Assembly (NCBI RefSeq): GCF_000344785.1
Contig: NC_020506.1
Span: forward strand, 1-64,000
Length of the DNA: 64,000 bases
Source of the DNA: Corynebacterium callunae DSM 20147
Lineage (GTDB): Bacteria; Actinomycetota; Actinomycetes; Mycobacteriales; Mycobacteriaceae
Direction of reading: 5' to 3'
Shown: positions 19,425 to 27,741 of the stretch, in pieces
How positions within the stretch are numbered: the first letter of the stretch is position 1
Layout of the letters: the number at the start of each line of letters is the position of its first letter
Program-made: the position numbers and the translations under genes
Notes under the pieces: model-generated
Seen by the model: only the letters and a program-made list of their open reading frames with translations
What the model was told of the DNA's origin: nothing
The model's database searches: none

Positions 19425-20372
19425 CTAAAGATGGGCTTGGGTCAGTGCATCTGAGATGCGTTGGGCATTGATCTTTTGCATGCTGAGGTAATCGCCGGCT
19501 TCACCATCAGCTGCGGTGAGAGATTCGGTATAGAGGGGCACTACTTGCACCTTGATTCCGGCGTTGCTGGCTAGCACGTCGGCAAGCTTTTGCGGGCTGG
19601 AGGAATCGGTGAAGATGGCTGGCACGCGGTTCTCGGTGATGGCAGTTGAGATATCTGCCAGGTCAGCTGCAGAAGGTGCGGCTAGGGTGCTGCCGCCCGG
19701 GATGATGGTGGCGATCACGGAATAATCAAAACGCGCGGCGAGATATCCAAAAACATGGTGATTGGTGACCAGCTTGCGGTTTTGTGGTGCCACCTTATTA
19801 AGTAAGGTGCTCACTTCTCGATCCAGCTCTTGTAACTGGGTGCGATATGCGCTGGCAGATTGAGAAATTTCGGCGGCCTGCGCCTCATCCACATTTGCGA
19901 TGAGTTCAGCCTCGATGATCTCGGTGGCGGTAATCATGCGCGCCGGGTCGGTCCAAAAGTGTGGATCTTTGACGCCAGGGGAGTACTCAATGGGATTGAT
20001 GAGCTCTCCCACCTCAATCACCTCAACTCCCTGACTGCGTGCATTATCCAGATTGGCTAAGAGGCCCTTTTCAAGCCCCAGACCATTGGCGACAATCAGA
20101 TCGGCATTTTCCATCGCAGCAGCTTCCTGTGCAGAAATCCCAAAAGAATGTGGATCGGCATTGGGCTTCATAAGTACCTGTACATCGGCGGAATCTCCCA
20201 CCAATTGGCTAACAACATCGCCCAGAATATTGGTGGTAACCACGATGTCTGGGGTGGTGTCAGTGGTGGAGCATGCGGTGATACCGAAGGTAAAAGTGCA
20301 GCACATAGCCACTAAAGCGGCACTGCGTGCACCAACCCTTTGCCTGTTATTGAAAATTTGTTTCAGTATCAC
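19425..20372 (-). CDS. aztC: Zinc ABC transporter substrate-binding lipoprotein
   Basis: This 315-residue cluster A-I binding protein (ZnuA/AztC type) captures zinc outside the membrane. A lipobox GITAC is near residue 34. Metal ligands follow the family: His in NADPHSFG, His in DPHFWTD, His in TNHHVFGYLA and Asp in FTDSSSPQ. It lacks the long His-rich loop of E. coli ZnuA, as AztC proteins do. The gene overlaps the permease gene by four bases and is followed after eight bases by aztD. Manganese cannot be excluded on ligands alone, but the AztD neighbour and operator point to zinc. Confidence 0.85.
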   Translation of the reverse strand: MILKQIFNNRQRVGARSAALVAMCCTFTFGITACSTTDTTPDIVVTTNILGDVVSQLVGDSADVQVLMKPNADPHSFGISAQEAAAMENADLIVANGLGLEKGLLANLDNARSQGVEVIEVGELINPIEYSPGVKDPHFWTDPARMITATEIIEAELIANVDEAQAAEISQSASAYRTQLQELDREVSTLLNKVAPQNRKLVTNHHVFGYLAARFDYSVIATIIPGGSTLAAPSAADLADISTAITENRVPAIFTDSSSPQKLADVLASNAGIKVQVVPLYTESLTAADGEAGDYLSMQKINAQRISDALTQAHL

Positions 20373-21208
20373 GCGTTGCAGTTTAACTTACTAATGACAT
20401 TCTTTGTCAATAAGCAAATAAAGAAAATCACAGCACTTAATAAGGTGATGGTGGCGCCCGCGGCGGTATTGGCATGCCAACTAATCAATAGGCCACTATA
20501 AATTTCTGCACATCCAAGTGCTGCAGCAAGGGTCATGATTAAGGGGATACGTCCGGTGTGTGCAGCTAAAATACATGCCGTTGCAGGTGGTCCAATAAGC
20601 AGTCCAAAGACTAAAAGGGTGCCCACAATTTGGAAAGAAACCACTGTCGCCAAAGCGATCAGGATCAACATGATCAGGTGGGTAAGGCGGGGGTGAAGGT
20701 TGAGGGTGTGTGCCTTGCGTTCATCAAAAGTCAGCGCCAAAAAAGGGCGATGGAAAATCCATAACATCAGCGCGCCCACCAGAACTGCGGCAATGATGAG
20801 GTAAATATCTACCGTCCGTACGCCTAAAATATCGCCAAAAAGAAACGCTGTAAGGTCAACTGCCTGGGAATCTGAGCGGGAGACTATCACCACGCCAAGG
20901 GAAAGCATGGTGATAAATTGCAGGCCAATGCTCACATCCTGGGAAAGTGTGGATTTACGCGCGGTCCACACCACGCCACCGGACATGATTAGCGCACTAA
21001 TTCCGGCGCCGATCATGAGGTTTCCGCCAAGGAGGGATGCGATGGCGACTCCGGGCAGCATGCCGTGAGACATGGCATCGCCAAAAAATGTCAGTCGGCG
21101 CAGAATTACCCAGGTGCCAATGAGTGCACATAAGACGGCGACCAGACAGCCAGCTATTAGTGCGCGGAAGACAAATGAGGCGGCAAAAGGTTCGATGAAA
21201 AACTCCAT
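20369..21208 (-). CDS. aztB: Zinc ABC transporter permease
   Basis: This 279-residue ABC-3 family permease has eight or nine membrane segments. Conserved GDAMSHGMLPGVAIA near residue 40 is typical of zinc and manganese uptake permeases. Its start codon lies 29 bases from the divergent ATPase gene, with a palindromic operator between them. It is first in the aztB-aztC-aztD unit. Confidence 0.88.
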   Translation of the reverse strand: MEFFIEPFAASFVFRALIAGCLVAVLCALIGTWVILRRLTFFGDAMSHGMLPGVAIASLLGGNLMIGAGISALIMSGGVVWTARKSTLSQDVSIGLQFITMLSLGVVIVSRSDSQAVDLTAFLFGDILGVRTVDIYLIIAAVLVGALMLWIFHRPFLALTFDERKAHTLNLHPRLTHLIMLILIALATVVSFQIVGTLLVFGLLIGPPATACILAAHTGRIPLIMTLAAALGCAEIYSGLLISWHANTAAGATITLLSAVIFFICLLTKNVISKLNCNA

Positions 21209-21213
21209 TTGGA

Positions 21214-21232
21214 AATGATAACCGTTATCATT
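21214..21232. promoter_or_regulatory. Zur-type operator between aztB and aztA
   Basis: AATGATAACCGTTATCATT is a perfect 9-1-9 palindrome filling most of the 29-base gap between two divergent start codons. Its form matches Fur/Zur-family operators. In C. glutamicum the orthologous locus (cg0040-cg0043) belongs to the Zur regulon. The operator must overlap both promoters, and it abuts the AAGGA ribosome site of the ATPase gene, so one Zur dimer would shut down all four genes. Confidence 0.85.
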
Positions 21233-21237
21233 AAGGA

Positions 21238-21891
21238 ATGGGAGAAATCAGAGTAAAGGACCTTAGCTGCGCATATCGCAATGTCACAGCCTTAAAGAAC
21301 ATCAACGCCAGCTTTCCCCAGGGCAGTCTCACGGCACTAATCGGCTCCAATGGCTCTGGAAAATCCACTCTTCTAGGAGCTCTAGCCGGCACCATCACAC
21401 CTGTCTCGGGGAGTATCAGCGGACTGCCTAAAGAAATAGCTTTTGTACCGCAGCGCAGCCACGTTCCGGAAAATTTACCAATCAGCGTGTGGCATACCGT
21501 GAGCATGGGACGCTGGCTCAGCCGCCGCCCCTGGCAACGCCTCAGCGCGAGCGACCGCAACATTATCAACAGCGAACTAGAACGCCTGGGTATCAGTGAC
21601 CTCGCCAGCCGCCCGCTTGGCGAGTTGTCCGGTGGCCAGCGCCAAAGGGCGCTTATAGCGCAGGGGTTAGCGCAGCAGGCACCGCTTTTGCTTTTCGACG
21701 AACCCCTCTCTGCCATCGACGCCGATGCTACTTTATTAATAGCCAAGGTCATTGCAGAGGAAAAGGCAGCTGGCAAAACCATCATCATCGCCACGCATGA
21801 TGTAGCGCAGACGCGAGATGCAGATCGGACCATCACCTTGGAAAGGGGTGAGATAAAGTGCCAGCACAAAGCGTCTGAATCGATAATGTGA
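21238..21891 (+). CDS. aztA: Zinc ABC transporter ATP-binding protein
   Basis: This 217-residue ABC ATPase powers the AztB permease. Walker A is GSNGSGKST (K42), the signature is LSGGQRQRA and Walker B is LLLFDEP. It is shorter than most ZnuC proteins and lacks a C-terminal regulatory tail. It is transcribed divergently from aztB from within a 29-base gap. The next gene, a sugar-binding protein, starts 48 bases later and is probably separate. Confidence 0.88.
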   Translation: MGEIRVKDLSCAYRNVTALKNINASFPQGSLTALIGSNGSGKSTLLGALAGTITPVSGSISGLPKEIAFVPQRSHVPENLPISVWHTVSMGRWLSRRPWQRLSASDRNIINSELERLGISDLASRPLGELSGGQRQRALIAQGLAQQAPLLLFDEPLSAIDADATLLIAKVIAEEKAAGKTIIIATHDVAQTRDADRTITLERGEIKCQHKASESIM

Positions 21892-21939
21892 CCTGTGGAA
21901 AGTTTGACTTGTGCCTCTGACCTGCGTTGACTTAAGCAA

Positions 21940-22923
21940 ATGAAGCTTCCAAAAATCGCTGCGTTATTAGTTAGCGCAACACTCCTCTTAACAGGTTGTT
22001 CGGCAACCGGTGGGGCCCCCAGGGATACCCAAGGAGAAGGAGGCGGGGGAACCGTCGATACGCCCCGTCTTGTCGTGGCAATGGTAAGCCACGGCGCTCC
22101 TGGTGATACTTTTTGGGATTTGGTCCGCCAAGGTGCTGAAGACGCTGCGCAAAAAGACAATATTGAGCTGCGTTATTCCTCCAACCCCGAGGTTCCTGAA
22201 CAAGCCAACCTTATTCAAAATGCCATTGATTCTGGTGTAGATGGCATCGCCATGACCATGTCTAATTCCCAGGCACTCGGACCTGCTGCGCAAAAAGCTG
22301 TTGATGCAGGTATTCCAGTGGTGGGACTTAATGCTGGAATGACGGACTACCAAAACTATGGAATGTCTGGATTTTTTGGCCAGGATGAAACTGTCGCTGG
22401 CACCAAAGCTGGTGAGCGCTTGGCTGCAGAAGGTGCACAGGATGTGCTTTGTGTAATTCATGAACAAGGCAATTCTTCACAGGAAGCACGCTGCGCTGGT
22501 GTGGCCCAGGGCCTCGGCAAAAAGGTGGAAAACCTTTATGTCAATGGCATGGATCTGACCTCGGTGAACTCCACTCTGCAGGCAAAATTGGCGCAGGATC
22601 CCAATATTGATTGGGTGATGGGGCTAAATGCAGCTGTGTCTATGACCATTGCTGATGCTGCAGCCTCGGCAAATTCTGCGGCCAAGATCGCCACCTTTGA
22701 TACCAATGCCCAGCTTATGGATGCAATCCGCACTGGCAAGATCCAATTTGCCATTGATCAGCAGCCTTATTTGCAAGGCTATATGGCAGTGGATTCCCTG
22801 TGGTTAGCCCACCGCAATGGCACAACCGTAGGAGGCGGACGCCCGGTTTATACCGGACCAAGCTTTGTGGATTCCAGCAATGTTGAGGTTATTGCAGAAG
22901 CCGTCAAGGAAGGTCTGCGATGA
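21940..22923 (+). CDS. Sugar ABC transporter substrate-binding lipoprotein (RbsB/FrcB type)
   Basis: This 327-residue periplasmic-binding-protein-like fold has a lipobox LTGC near residue 20. It matches the ribose/fructose class, with the GDTFWDLVRQGAEDAA region (about residues 53-68) and DGIAMTMSNS. It delivers a monosaccharide or related solute to the following permease. The order binding protein-permease-ATPase with overlapping stops and starts (four bases each) shows one operon. The substrate is not evident from the sequence. The CUT2 class covers ribose, xylose, fructose, inositol and autoinducer-2. Confidence 0.85.
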   Translation: MKLPKIAALLVSATLLLTGCSATGGAPRDTQGEGGGGTVDTPRLVVAMVSHGAPGDTFWDLVRQGAEDAAQKDNIELRYSSNPEVPEQANLIQNAIDSGVDGIAMTMSNSQALGPAAQKAVDAGIPVVGLNAGMTDYQNYGMSGFFGQDETVAGTKAGERLAAEGAQDVLCVIHEQGNSSQEARCAGVAQGLGKKVENLYVNGMDLTSVNSTLQAKLAQDPNIDWVMGLNAAVSMTIADAAASANSAAKIATFDTNAQLMDAIRTGKIQFAIDQQPYLQGYMAVDSLWLAHRNGTTVGGGRPVYTGPSFVDSSNVEVIAEAVKEGLR

Positions 22924-23948
22924 GCATAAATACCAAAAGCAGGGGTGCGTCGACAAGCGTTCTTGAACGCGCCCTGAAGCGCCCCGAACTGACCAGCCTG
23001 GTTGGCGCAATTATTGTTTTTATTCTTTTTATGGCGGTGGCGCCGGCGTTTAGGTCCTGGGATGCGATGGCGACGGTGCTGTACGCCAGCTCGACAATTG
23101 GCATTATGGCGGTGGCCGTGGGGCTGCTGATGATCGCTGATGAGTTTGATCTATCAACCGGCGTGGCCGTGATTACGGCGGCGCTGGCGGCCTCGATGTT
23201 TAGTTATAATCTGTGGCTAAATACGTGGGTCGGCGCGCTGATCGCATTGGTGATTTCCCTGGCCATCGGCTTTTTTAATGGTTATCTGGTGGTGCGCACC
23301 AAGATCGCGTCCTTCCTGATTACCCTGGCTTCTTTCCTCATGCTGCAGGGTATTAACCTGGCGCTGACCAAGCTTATTTCCGGTACGGTGGCCACACCCA
23401 CCATCGCTGATATGGAGGGTTTCCCCTCTGCACGCGCGGTTTTTGCCAGCTCAATCCCTATTTTTGGGGTAAATGTCCGAATCACTGTGTTTTGGTGGTT
23501 GCTCTTTGTCGCGCTCGGTACCTTTGTGCTCTTTAAAACCCGCTTTGGCAACTGGATTTTCGCCGTTGGTGGCGATGAAGATGCAGCTCGCGCCGTGGGT
23601 GTGCCAGTGCGTCGAGTGAAAATTTCGCTCTTTATGTTTGTGGGTTTTGCTGCCTGGTTTGTGGGCATGCATAACCTCTTTATGTTTGATTCCATCCAAG
23701 CTGGCCAAGGTGTGGGCAATGAATTTCTCTACATCATTGCAGCAGTTATCGGTGGAATTTCCATGACCGGCGGCCGTGGCACGGTCATTGGCACCATGAT
23801 TGGCGCGCTGATTTTCGGCATGACCAACCAAGGCATTGTTTATGCAGGTTGGAACCCTGATTGGTTCAAATTCTTCCTCGGTGCAACGCTTTTGCTCGCC
23901 GTGCTTTTGAACCATCGTTTTGAAAATTTCAATAAGGAGCGCTCATGA
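22920..23948 (+). CDS. Sugar ABC transporter permease (RbsC type)
   Basis: This 342-residue protein has about ten membrane segments and the CUT2 permease loop (GGDEDAARAVGVPVRRVKISLF, which contacts the ATPase), near residues 216-237. It is co-translated with the binding protein (ATGA overlap) and the ATPase. The gene contains one copy of the 12-mer motif at 22947-22958, near its start. Confidence 0.88.
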   Translation: MSINTKSRGASTSVLERALKRPELTSLVGAIIVFILFMAVAPAFRSWDAMATVLYASSTIGIMAVAVGLLMIADEFDLSTGVAVITAALAASMFSYNLWLNTWVGALIALVISLAIGFFNGYLVVRTKIASFLITLASFLMLQGINLALTKLISGTVATPTIADMEGFPSARAVFASSIPIFGVNVRITVFWWLLFVALGTFVLFKTRFGNWIFAVGGDEDAARAVGVPVRRVKISLFMFVGFAAWFVGMHNLFMFDSIQAGQGVGNEFLYIIAAVIGGISMTGGRGTVIGTMIGALIFGMTNQGIVYAGWNPDWFKFFLGATLLLAVLLNHRFENFNKERS

Positions 23949-24706
23949 CCGCCTTGATTGAATTACGTGAAATTTCCAAAAAATATGGCAGCTTCCAGGC
24001 ACTTTCCAATATCAACCTGAGCGTGCGCGCCGGGGAAGTCACCTGCGTGCTGGGCGATAATGGCGCCGGCAAATCAACCCTCATTAAGATTTTGGCCGGA
24101 CTGCATAATGCCAGCTCAGGCCAGATTTTATTAGAGGGGGAGGAGCATCAATTTAATTCCCCGCGTGATGCTCTTGATGCCGGAATTGCCACCGTCTACC
24201 AAGATTTGGCAGTGGTGGGGCAGATGAGTGTGTGGCGCAATTTCTTCCTCGGCCAGGAACTTACCGGCGCTTTCGGAGTCCTCAAAAAGGACGAGATGCG
24301 CCAGATCACCGAGCAGCAATTGCGTGAAATGGGCATTGAGCTGCGCGATGTGGAGGTTCCGGTGGCCTCCCTTTCCGGCGGTCAACGCCAGGTGGTGGCC
24401 ATTGCGCGCGCCATTTATTTCGGCGCGCGCGTGCTGATTTTGGATGAGCCAACCGCAGCACTCGGCGTGAAACAATCCGGCATGGTGTTGCGTTTTATTG
24501 CCGCCGCCCGCGATAGGGGGATTGGTGTCATTTTTATTACCCACAATCCCCACCACGCCTATTTGGTGGGCGATCATTTCATTTTGCTCAACCTCGGCAA
24601 GCAGATCCTCGACGTGCCCCGCGCGGGGGTCACCCTCGAGGAACTGACCGTGCAGATGTCGGGTGGCGGGGAGCTTGACTCCCTCAGCCATGAATTACAG
24701 CGTTAA
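23945..24706 (+). CDS. Sugar ABC transporter ATP-binding protein, single-domain
   Basis: This 253-residue ATPase has Walker A GDNGAGKST, signature SLSGGQRQVVAIA and Walker B VLILDEPTAALG. Classical RbsA proteins carry two fused ATPase domains. This one has a single domain, as in FrcA-type fructose importers, so it should act as a homodimer. It overlaps the permease stop by four bases and ends the operon. Confidence 0.88.
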   Translation: MTALIELREISKKYGSFQALSNINLSVRAGEVTCVLGDNGAGKSTLIKILAGLHNASSGQILLEGEEHQFNSPRDALDAGIATVYQDLAVVGQMSVWRNFFLGQELTGAFGVLKKDEMRQITEQQLREMGIELRDVEVPVASLSGGQRQVVAIARAIYFGARVLILDEPTAALGVKQSGMVLRFIAAARDRGIGVIFITHNPHHAYLVGDHFILLNLGKQILDVPRAGVTLEELTVQMSGGGELDSLSHELQR

Positions 24707-24760
24707 AAACCCGCTTTTCGACGCCGCCCCGCACCGCCTGGCGCCCCCGGCAGGGGCGTG

Positions 24761-25480
24761 CTACTTGTCGCCCTTTTTATCGAACTCAGCCTGAATTTCT
24801 TCAGCCTCAGTGAGTTCCTCCGCAAGGTCCTCCTCGATTTCAGCTTCAGTTTCAGCTTCGAGGGGGACTTCGCTGTCTACTACAGCTTCTTCCACTGGCT
24901 CAGCCTCTTCGTTTACCGGAGTCTGGGTGGAGTACACCAACTTTGGCTCTTCCTCTACAATTTCTGGCTGCTCAGCGGCCTTCTTGAGCTGTACCTCAAC
25001 ACGTGGAGGCTGGGTGCCTGGGGCATCCTTCTTTTTCTTGTTGATCACGGCATAGGCAATTGCTGCCACACCGGAGGTAGCCAATGCAGCCAGGGAAAGG
25101 TTACGAACCCAGTGAGTTTCTGGTTCGCCCTTGACCTTCTTTACTGCCTTATCCTGCACCTTTGCCGCCTTCTTGCTGAGCTTCTTGCCGGACTTACGAG
25201 CATCCTTCAAGCTGGCAGCACTTTGCTTTTGTGCCTCCTCCAGCGCCTTTTCGAGGCGAACGCGGGCAGCCTTGGTGACATTTCCGGCCTTATCGCGGGA
25301 CTCAGAATAGATATCCTTGGCAGATTCGACAGCCTGATCTGCCTTTGGAGCATAGGTTTCAGCGGCACTGGACAAAGCTTCATAGGTTTCAGAAACCTTA
25401 CGGTCACGGTAGTCGCTGTAGGCATCATAAGCCTTGCGACCTGCAGCCAAAGCAAGATTTAGATTGGCAAAAGCACTCAT
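24761..25480 (-). CDS. Helical single-pass membrane protein with acidic tail
   Basis: This 239-residue protein is not a known enzyme. Residues 1-115 are strongly helical and rich in Ala, Lys and Glu, suggesting a coiled coil or an apolipoprotein-like bundle. One membrane segment follows (about residues 126-147, [20 protein letters not shown]), then a KKKK stop and a Glu-rich tail. The codon and amino-acid patterns favour this strand over an antisense frame of similar length. It is divergent from ppiA. A role in envelope organisation is possible but not supported. Confidence 0.75.
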   Translation of the reverse strand: MSAFANLNLALAAGRKAYDAYSDYRDRKVSETYEALSSAAETYAPKADQAVESAKDIYSESRDKAGNVTKAARVRLEKALEEAQKQSAASLKDARKSGKKLSKKAAKVQDKAVKKVKGEPETHWVRNLSLAALATSGVAAIAYAVINKKKKDAPGTQPPRVEVQLKKAAEQPEIVEEEPKLVYSTQTPVNEEAEPVEEAVVDSEVPLEAETEAEIEEDLAEELTEAEEIQAEFDKKGDK

Positions 25481-25566
25481 GTTCTACTCTCCTTAGATCG
25501 GTAGATTTTCTTAAACTCCACACTAGTGAAACCACGGGACATGTGGTTGGCGTTATGATGGTGACT

Positions 25567-26091
25567 ATGACTTTAAAGACCGCAACCGCGATCATGCATA
25601 CAAATCGCGGAGATATTTCAATCGAGCTTTTCGGCAACCACGCCCCTGAGACCGTAGCCAACTTTGTTGGTCTTGCTCAGGGCACCAAGGAGTACCGCTC
25701 CGAGAACGCTAAGGGTGGCAATGAAGGCCCATTCTACGATGGCGCTGTTTTCCACCGCGTTATCGATGGCTTCATGATCCAGGGTGGAGATCCAACCGGC
25801 ACCGGCCGTGGCGGCCCTGGCTACATGTTCGGCGATGAATTCCACCCAGAGCTGCGCTTTGACCGCGCATACCTGCTGGCTATGGCAAATGCCGGCCCTG
25901 GCACCAACGGCTCTCAGTTCTTCATCACTGTGACCCCAACCCCTCACCTCAACAACGCTCACACCATCTTTGGTGAAGTTACCGATGCTGAGTCCCAGAA
26001 GGTTGTGGATGCTATTGCAACCACCGCGACCGATTACTCCGATCGCCCAACCGAGCCAGTTATTATCGAGTCCATCGAGATCGTCGAATAA
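25567..26091 (+). CDS. ppiA: Peptidyl-prolyl cis-trans isomerase, cyclophilin type
   Basis: Cyclophilins speed up proline isomerisation during protein folding. From ATG at 25567 the protein has 174 residues, close to the normal length. It carries the full cyclophilin pattern: [25 protein letters not shown] with the catalytic Arg, [15 protein letters not shown] and HTIFGEV. The open frame runs further upstream, but only this start (or ATG 25555) gives a family-like N-terminus. No signal peptide, so it acts in the cytoplasm. A hairpin terminator follows. Confidence 0.93.
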   Translation: MTLKTATAIMHTNRGDISIELFGNHAPETVANFVGLAQGTKEYRSENAKGGNEGPFYDGAVFHRVIDGFMIQGGDPTGTGRGGPGYMFGDEFHPELRFDRAYLLAMANAGPGTNGSQFFITVTPTPHLNNAHTIFGEVTDAESQKVVDAIATTATDYSDRPTEPVIIESIEIVE

Positions 26092-26107
26092 TTCCTGTTA
26101 AATCTTT

Positions 26108-26142
26108 CAGGCCTGCCACATGTTGGCACGGCCTGATTTTTT
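26108..26142 (+). terminator. Terminator after ppiA
   Basis: CAGGCC-TGCCA pairs with TGGCA-C-GGCCTG, followed by a T-run. One bulged base. Confidence 0.85.
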
Positions 26143-26217
26143 ATGTCGCGACCTAATATAAAGGGCACTATCTGCTCAGTTTTGGGCGGCTGACAAACCA
26201 CCATGTGGAGACGACCC

Positions 26218-26880
26218 TTGCCTATGAACCTTGAACGCATCTTCCGCCAAGCCCCGGCTACCAATACTATTTCCTTGGCTATCGTGGCGGTTTATCTTAT
26301 TACAGCTTTTCAATCACGATCCTTAGCCAATAATTTGAGTTTCAGTTCTCTGGGCGATTCGTGGATTCTCTATGCTCCCGCCATGACACATGGTTTTGGA
26401 CCATTAAGAGCAGTGGGAGCCATCTTCTTGCATATTGGCCCCGGACATATGTTGCTGAACTTAATGCTGCTGTGGCTGTTGGGTAGAGAACTAGAAAAGT
26501 ACTTTGGTGCTGCACTCTTTATGCTCATCTATTTAATTGGTGGCATTGGAGCTTCAGCGGCGGTGGTGTGGATGGATCCGCTTTCTCCAACAGCTGGAGC
26601 ATCTGGCGCAATTTATGCCATGATGGCCATTTTGGTGGGCCTTTTTGCACGTCGTGGTGCTGATCTACGCGCGCCCATGGTGTTGATTGCGGTCAATTTG
26701 GGATATACCTTTTTGGCTACCAACGTCTCTTTATGGGGTCATCTTGGTGGATTAATTACCGGCGCACTGTTGGCATGGCCATTAATGAAGGCCACTACAC
26801 GACGCGCACAGTGGAAGATTACAATTTGTGCCTTGATTGCAGTTGTCATTGTGCTCTTTTGGGGAATTCCATATCCATAA
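26218..26880 (+). CDS. Rhomboid-family intramembrane serine protease
   Basis: Rhomboids cleave membrane helices. The 220-residue protein has six membrane segments, the catalytic serine in GASGAIYAM and the catalytic histidine in GHLGGLITG, so it should be active. TTG at 26218 is preferred because GGAG lies seven bases before it. ATG at 26203 or 26224 are alternatives (S134 and H180 counted from 26203). It stands alone after ppiA and is followed by a DnaA-box-rich spacer. A substrate is not identifiable. Confidence 0.88.
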   Translation: MPMNLERIFRQAPATNTISLAIVAVYLITAFQSRSLANNLSFSSLGDSWILYAPAMTHGFGPLRAVGAIFLHIGPGHMLLNLMLLWLLGRELEKYFGAALFMLIYLIGGIGASAAVVWMDPLSPTAGASGAIYAMMAILVGLFARRGADLRAPMVLIAVNLGYTFLATNVSLWGHLGGLITGALLAWPLMKATTRRAQWKITICALIAVVIVLFWGIPYP

Positions 26881-26903
26881 AGCTGATTAACTTAAAGAAA
26901 AAT

Positions 26904-26949
26904 CGCCCTTTCTTTGCTCTTAACAAACAGCAAAGCGGGGGCATTTTTT
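26904..26949 (+). terminator. Terminator after rhomboid gene
   Basis: GCCC and TTTGCT pair with AGCAAA and GGGC, followed by a run of six T. A second hairpin (GTACCTATT, GTTG, AATAGGTAC) follows at 26950-26971. Confidence 0.7.
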
Positions 26950-26971
26950 GTACCTATTGTTGAATAGGTAC

Positions 26972-27480
26972 CCTTTTAAATTACAAAAATGTAATTTAAG
27001 GCAATCTCAGGTTTGAAAAAGGTTGTCCACAATGTGTGCAGTGAATAATTATGCATTTATACACAAGAATAACTCTTTAATCTAACAACCTTGTGCACAA
27101 TACTGGAAATAATTGTGGATAACTTTAATTCCCCAGATTTATCCACAAGAGTTATCCACACTGTGGATAGTCACATTCTTGTAATTTAAAGACCTTTGAG
27201 GTGGTCGTAAAATTCGAACATGAACTCAATCTGGAATTTTGGCTTCCTCACAATCCTTATTCGAACATCGGAGGGATAAGTGGAAACTGTTCACAGAGTT
27301 ATCCACAGCCTGTGGAATGGATGGGGATAGTGGAAAAATAATGCAGAAAACAAGCCATTCACATTTTTATCCACAGATTGTGGATAACTCTCAAGTCAAG
27401 GATGGGTAGAAACTTATCCACAGGAGAATGTGGGGAACTATGAATGTCTGTGGATAACTAGGGTAAGGCGCCTCCAGTTC
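26972..27480. other. Second DnaA-box cluster, gene-free AT-rich region
   Basis: No gene is seen. Perfect TTATCCACA boxes lie at 27139-27147, 27152-27160, 27299-27307, 27367-27375 and 27414-27422 on the plus strand. On the minus strand they lie at 27114-27122, 27379-27387 and 27449-27457. Further TTWTNCACA or one-mismatch copies are at 27057-27065, 27023-27031 and 27162-27170. A palindrome of 10-bp arms (TTAAATTACA, AAAA, TGTAATTTAA) lies at 26977-27000. The AATTACAA motif of the dnaA-dnaN region recurs at 26979 and, inverted, at 27179. It looks like an origin, part of one, or a DnaA-titrating locus. Confidence 0.85.
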
Positions 27481-27741
27481 CTTAAACTGCGGAATCGAAA
27501 ACATTTTCGTACGGTTCGGGGGTAATGGATTTAAATAACTAATAATCCGCTAAGTGGTTTAGCTTCGGCTTCTATTGCAATTTGGAGGTGAACGAGAGGT
27601 GAATTGGGGAGGTTGACACTTTGTGTACCCATTTCCCATAAGCCGGACACTTTTAGCATTGTTTACCCATCTAATCCGGGATTTAATTTCTATAGATCAT
27701 TCGAAATGCTCAGGTGGGAAAACATAAAGGAGGTACGCATA
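27481..27741 (+). promoter_or_regulatory. Leader and promoter region of the pyrimidine-catabolic island
   Basis: TTGACA at 27613-27618 with an 18-base spacer to CATAAG (27637-27642) is a possible promoter for hydA. The stretch 27611-27660 contains GACAC and GCCGGACAC segments that resemble insertion-sequence ends, perhaps a relic at the left edge of the island. AAGGAGG at 27727-27733 is the ribosome site for hydA. Confidence 0.4.

Noticed and set aside
24758..25462. A 234-codon open frame on the plus strand over the helical membrane protein
   Set aside because: Its translation is Phe/Leu/Ser-rich without family features, while the minus-strand frame gives a coherent helical protein with one membrane segment. 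It is a shadow of the real gene.
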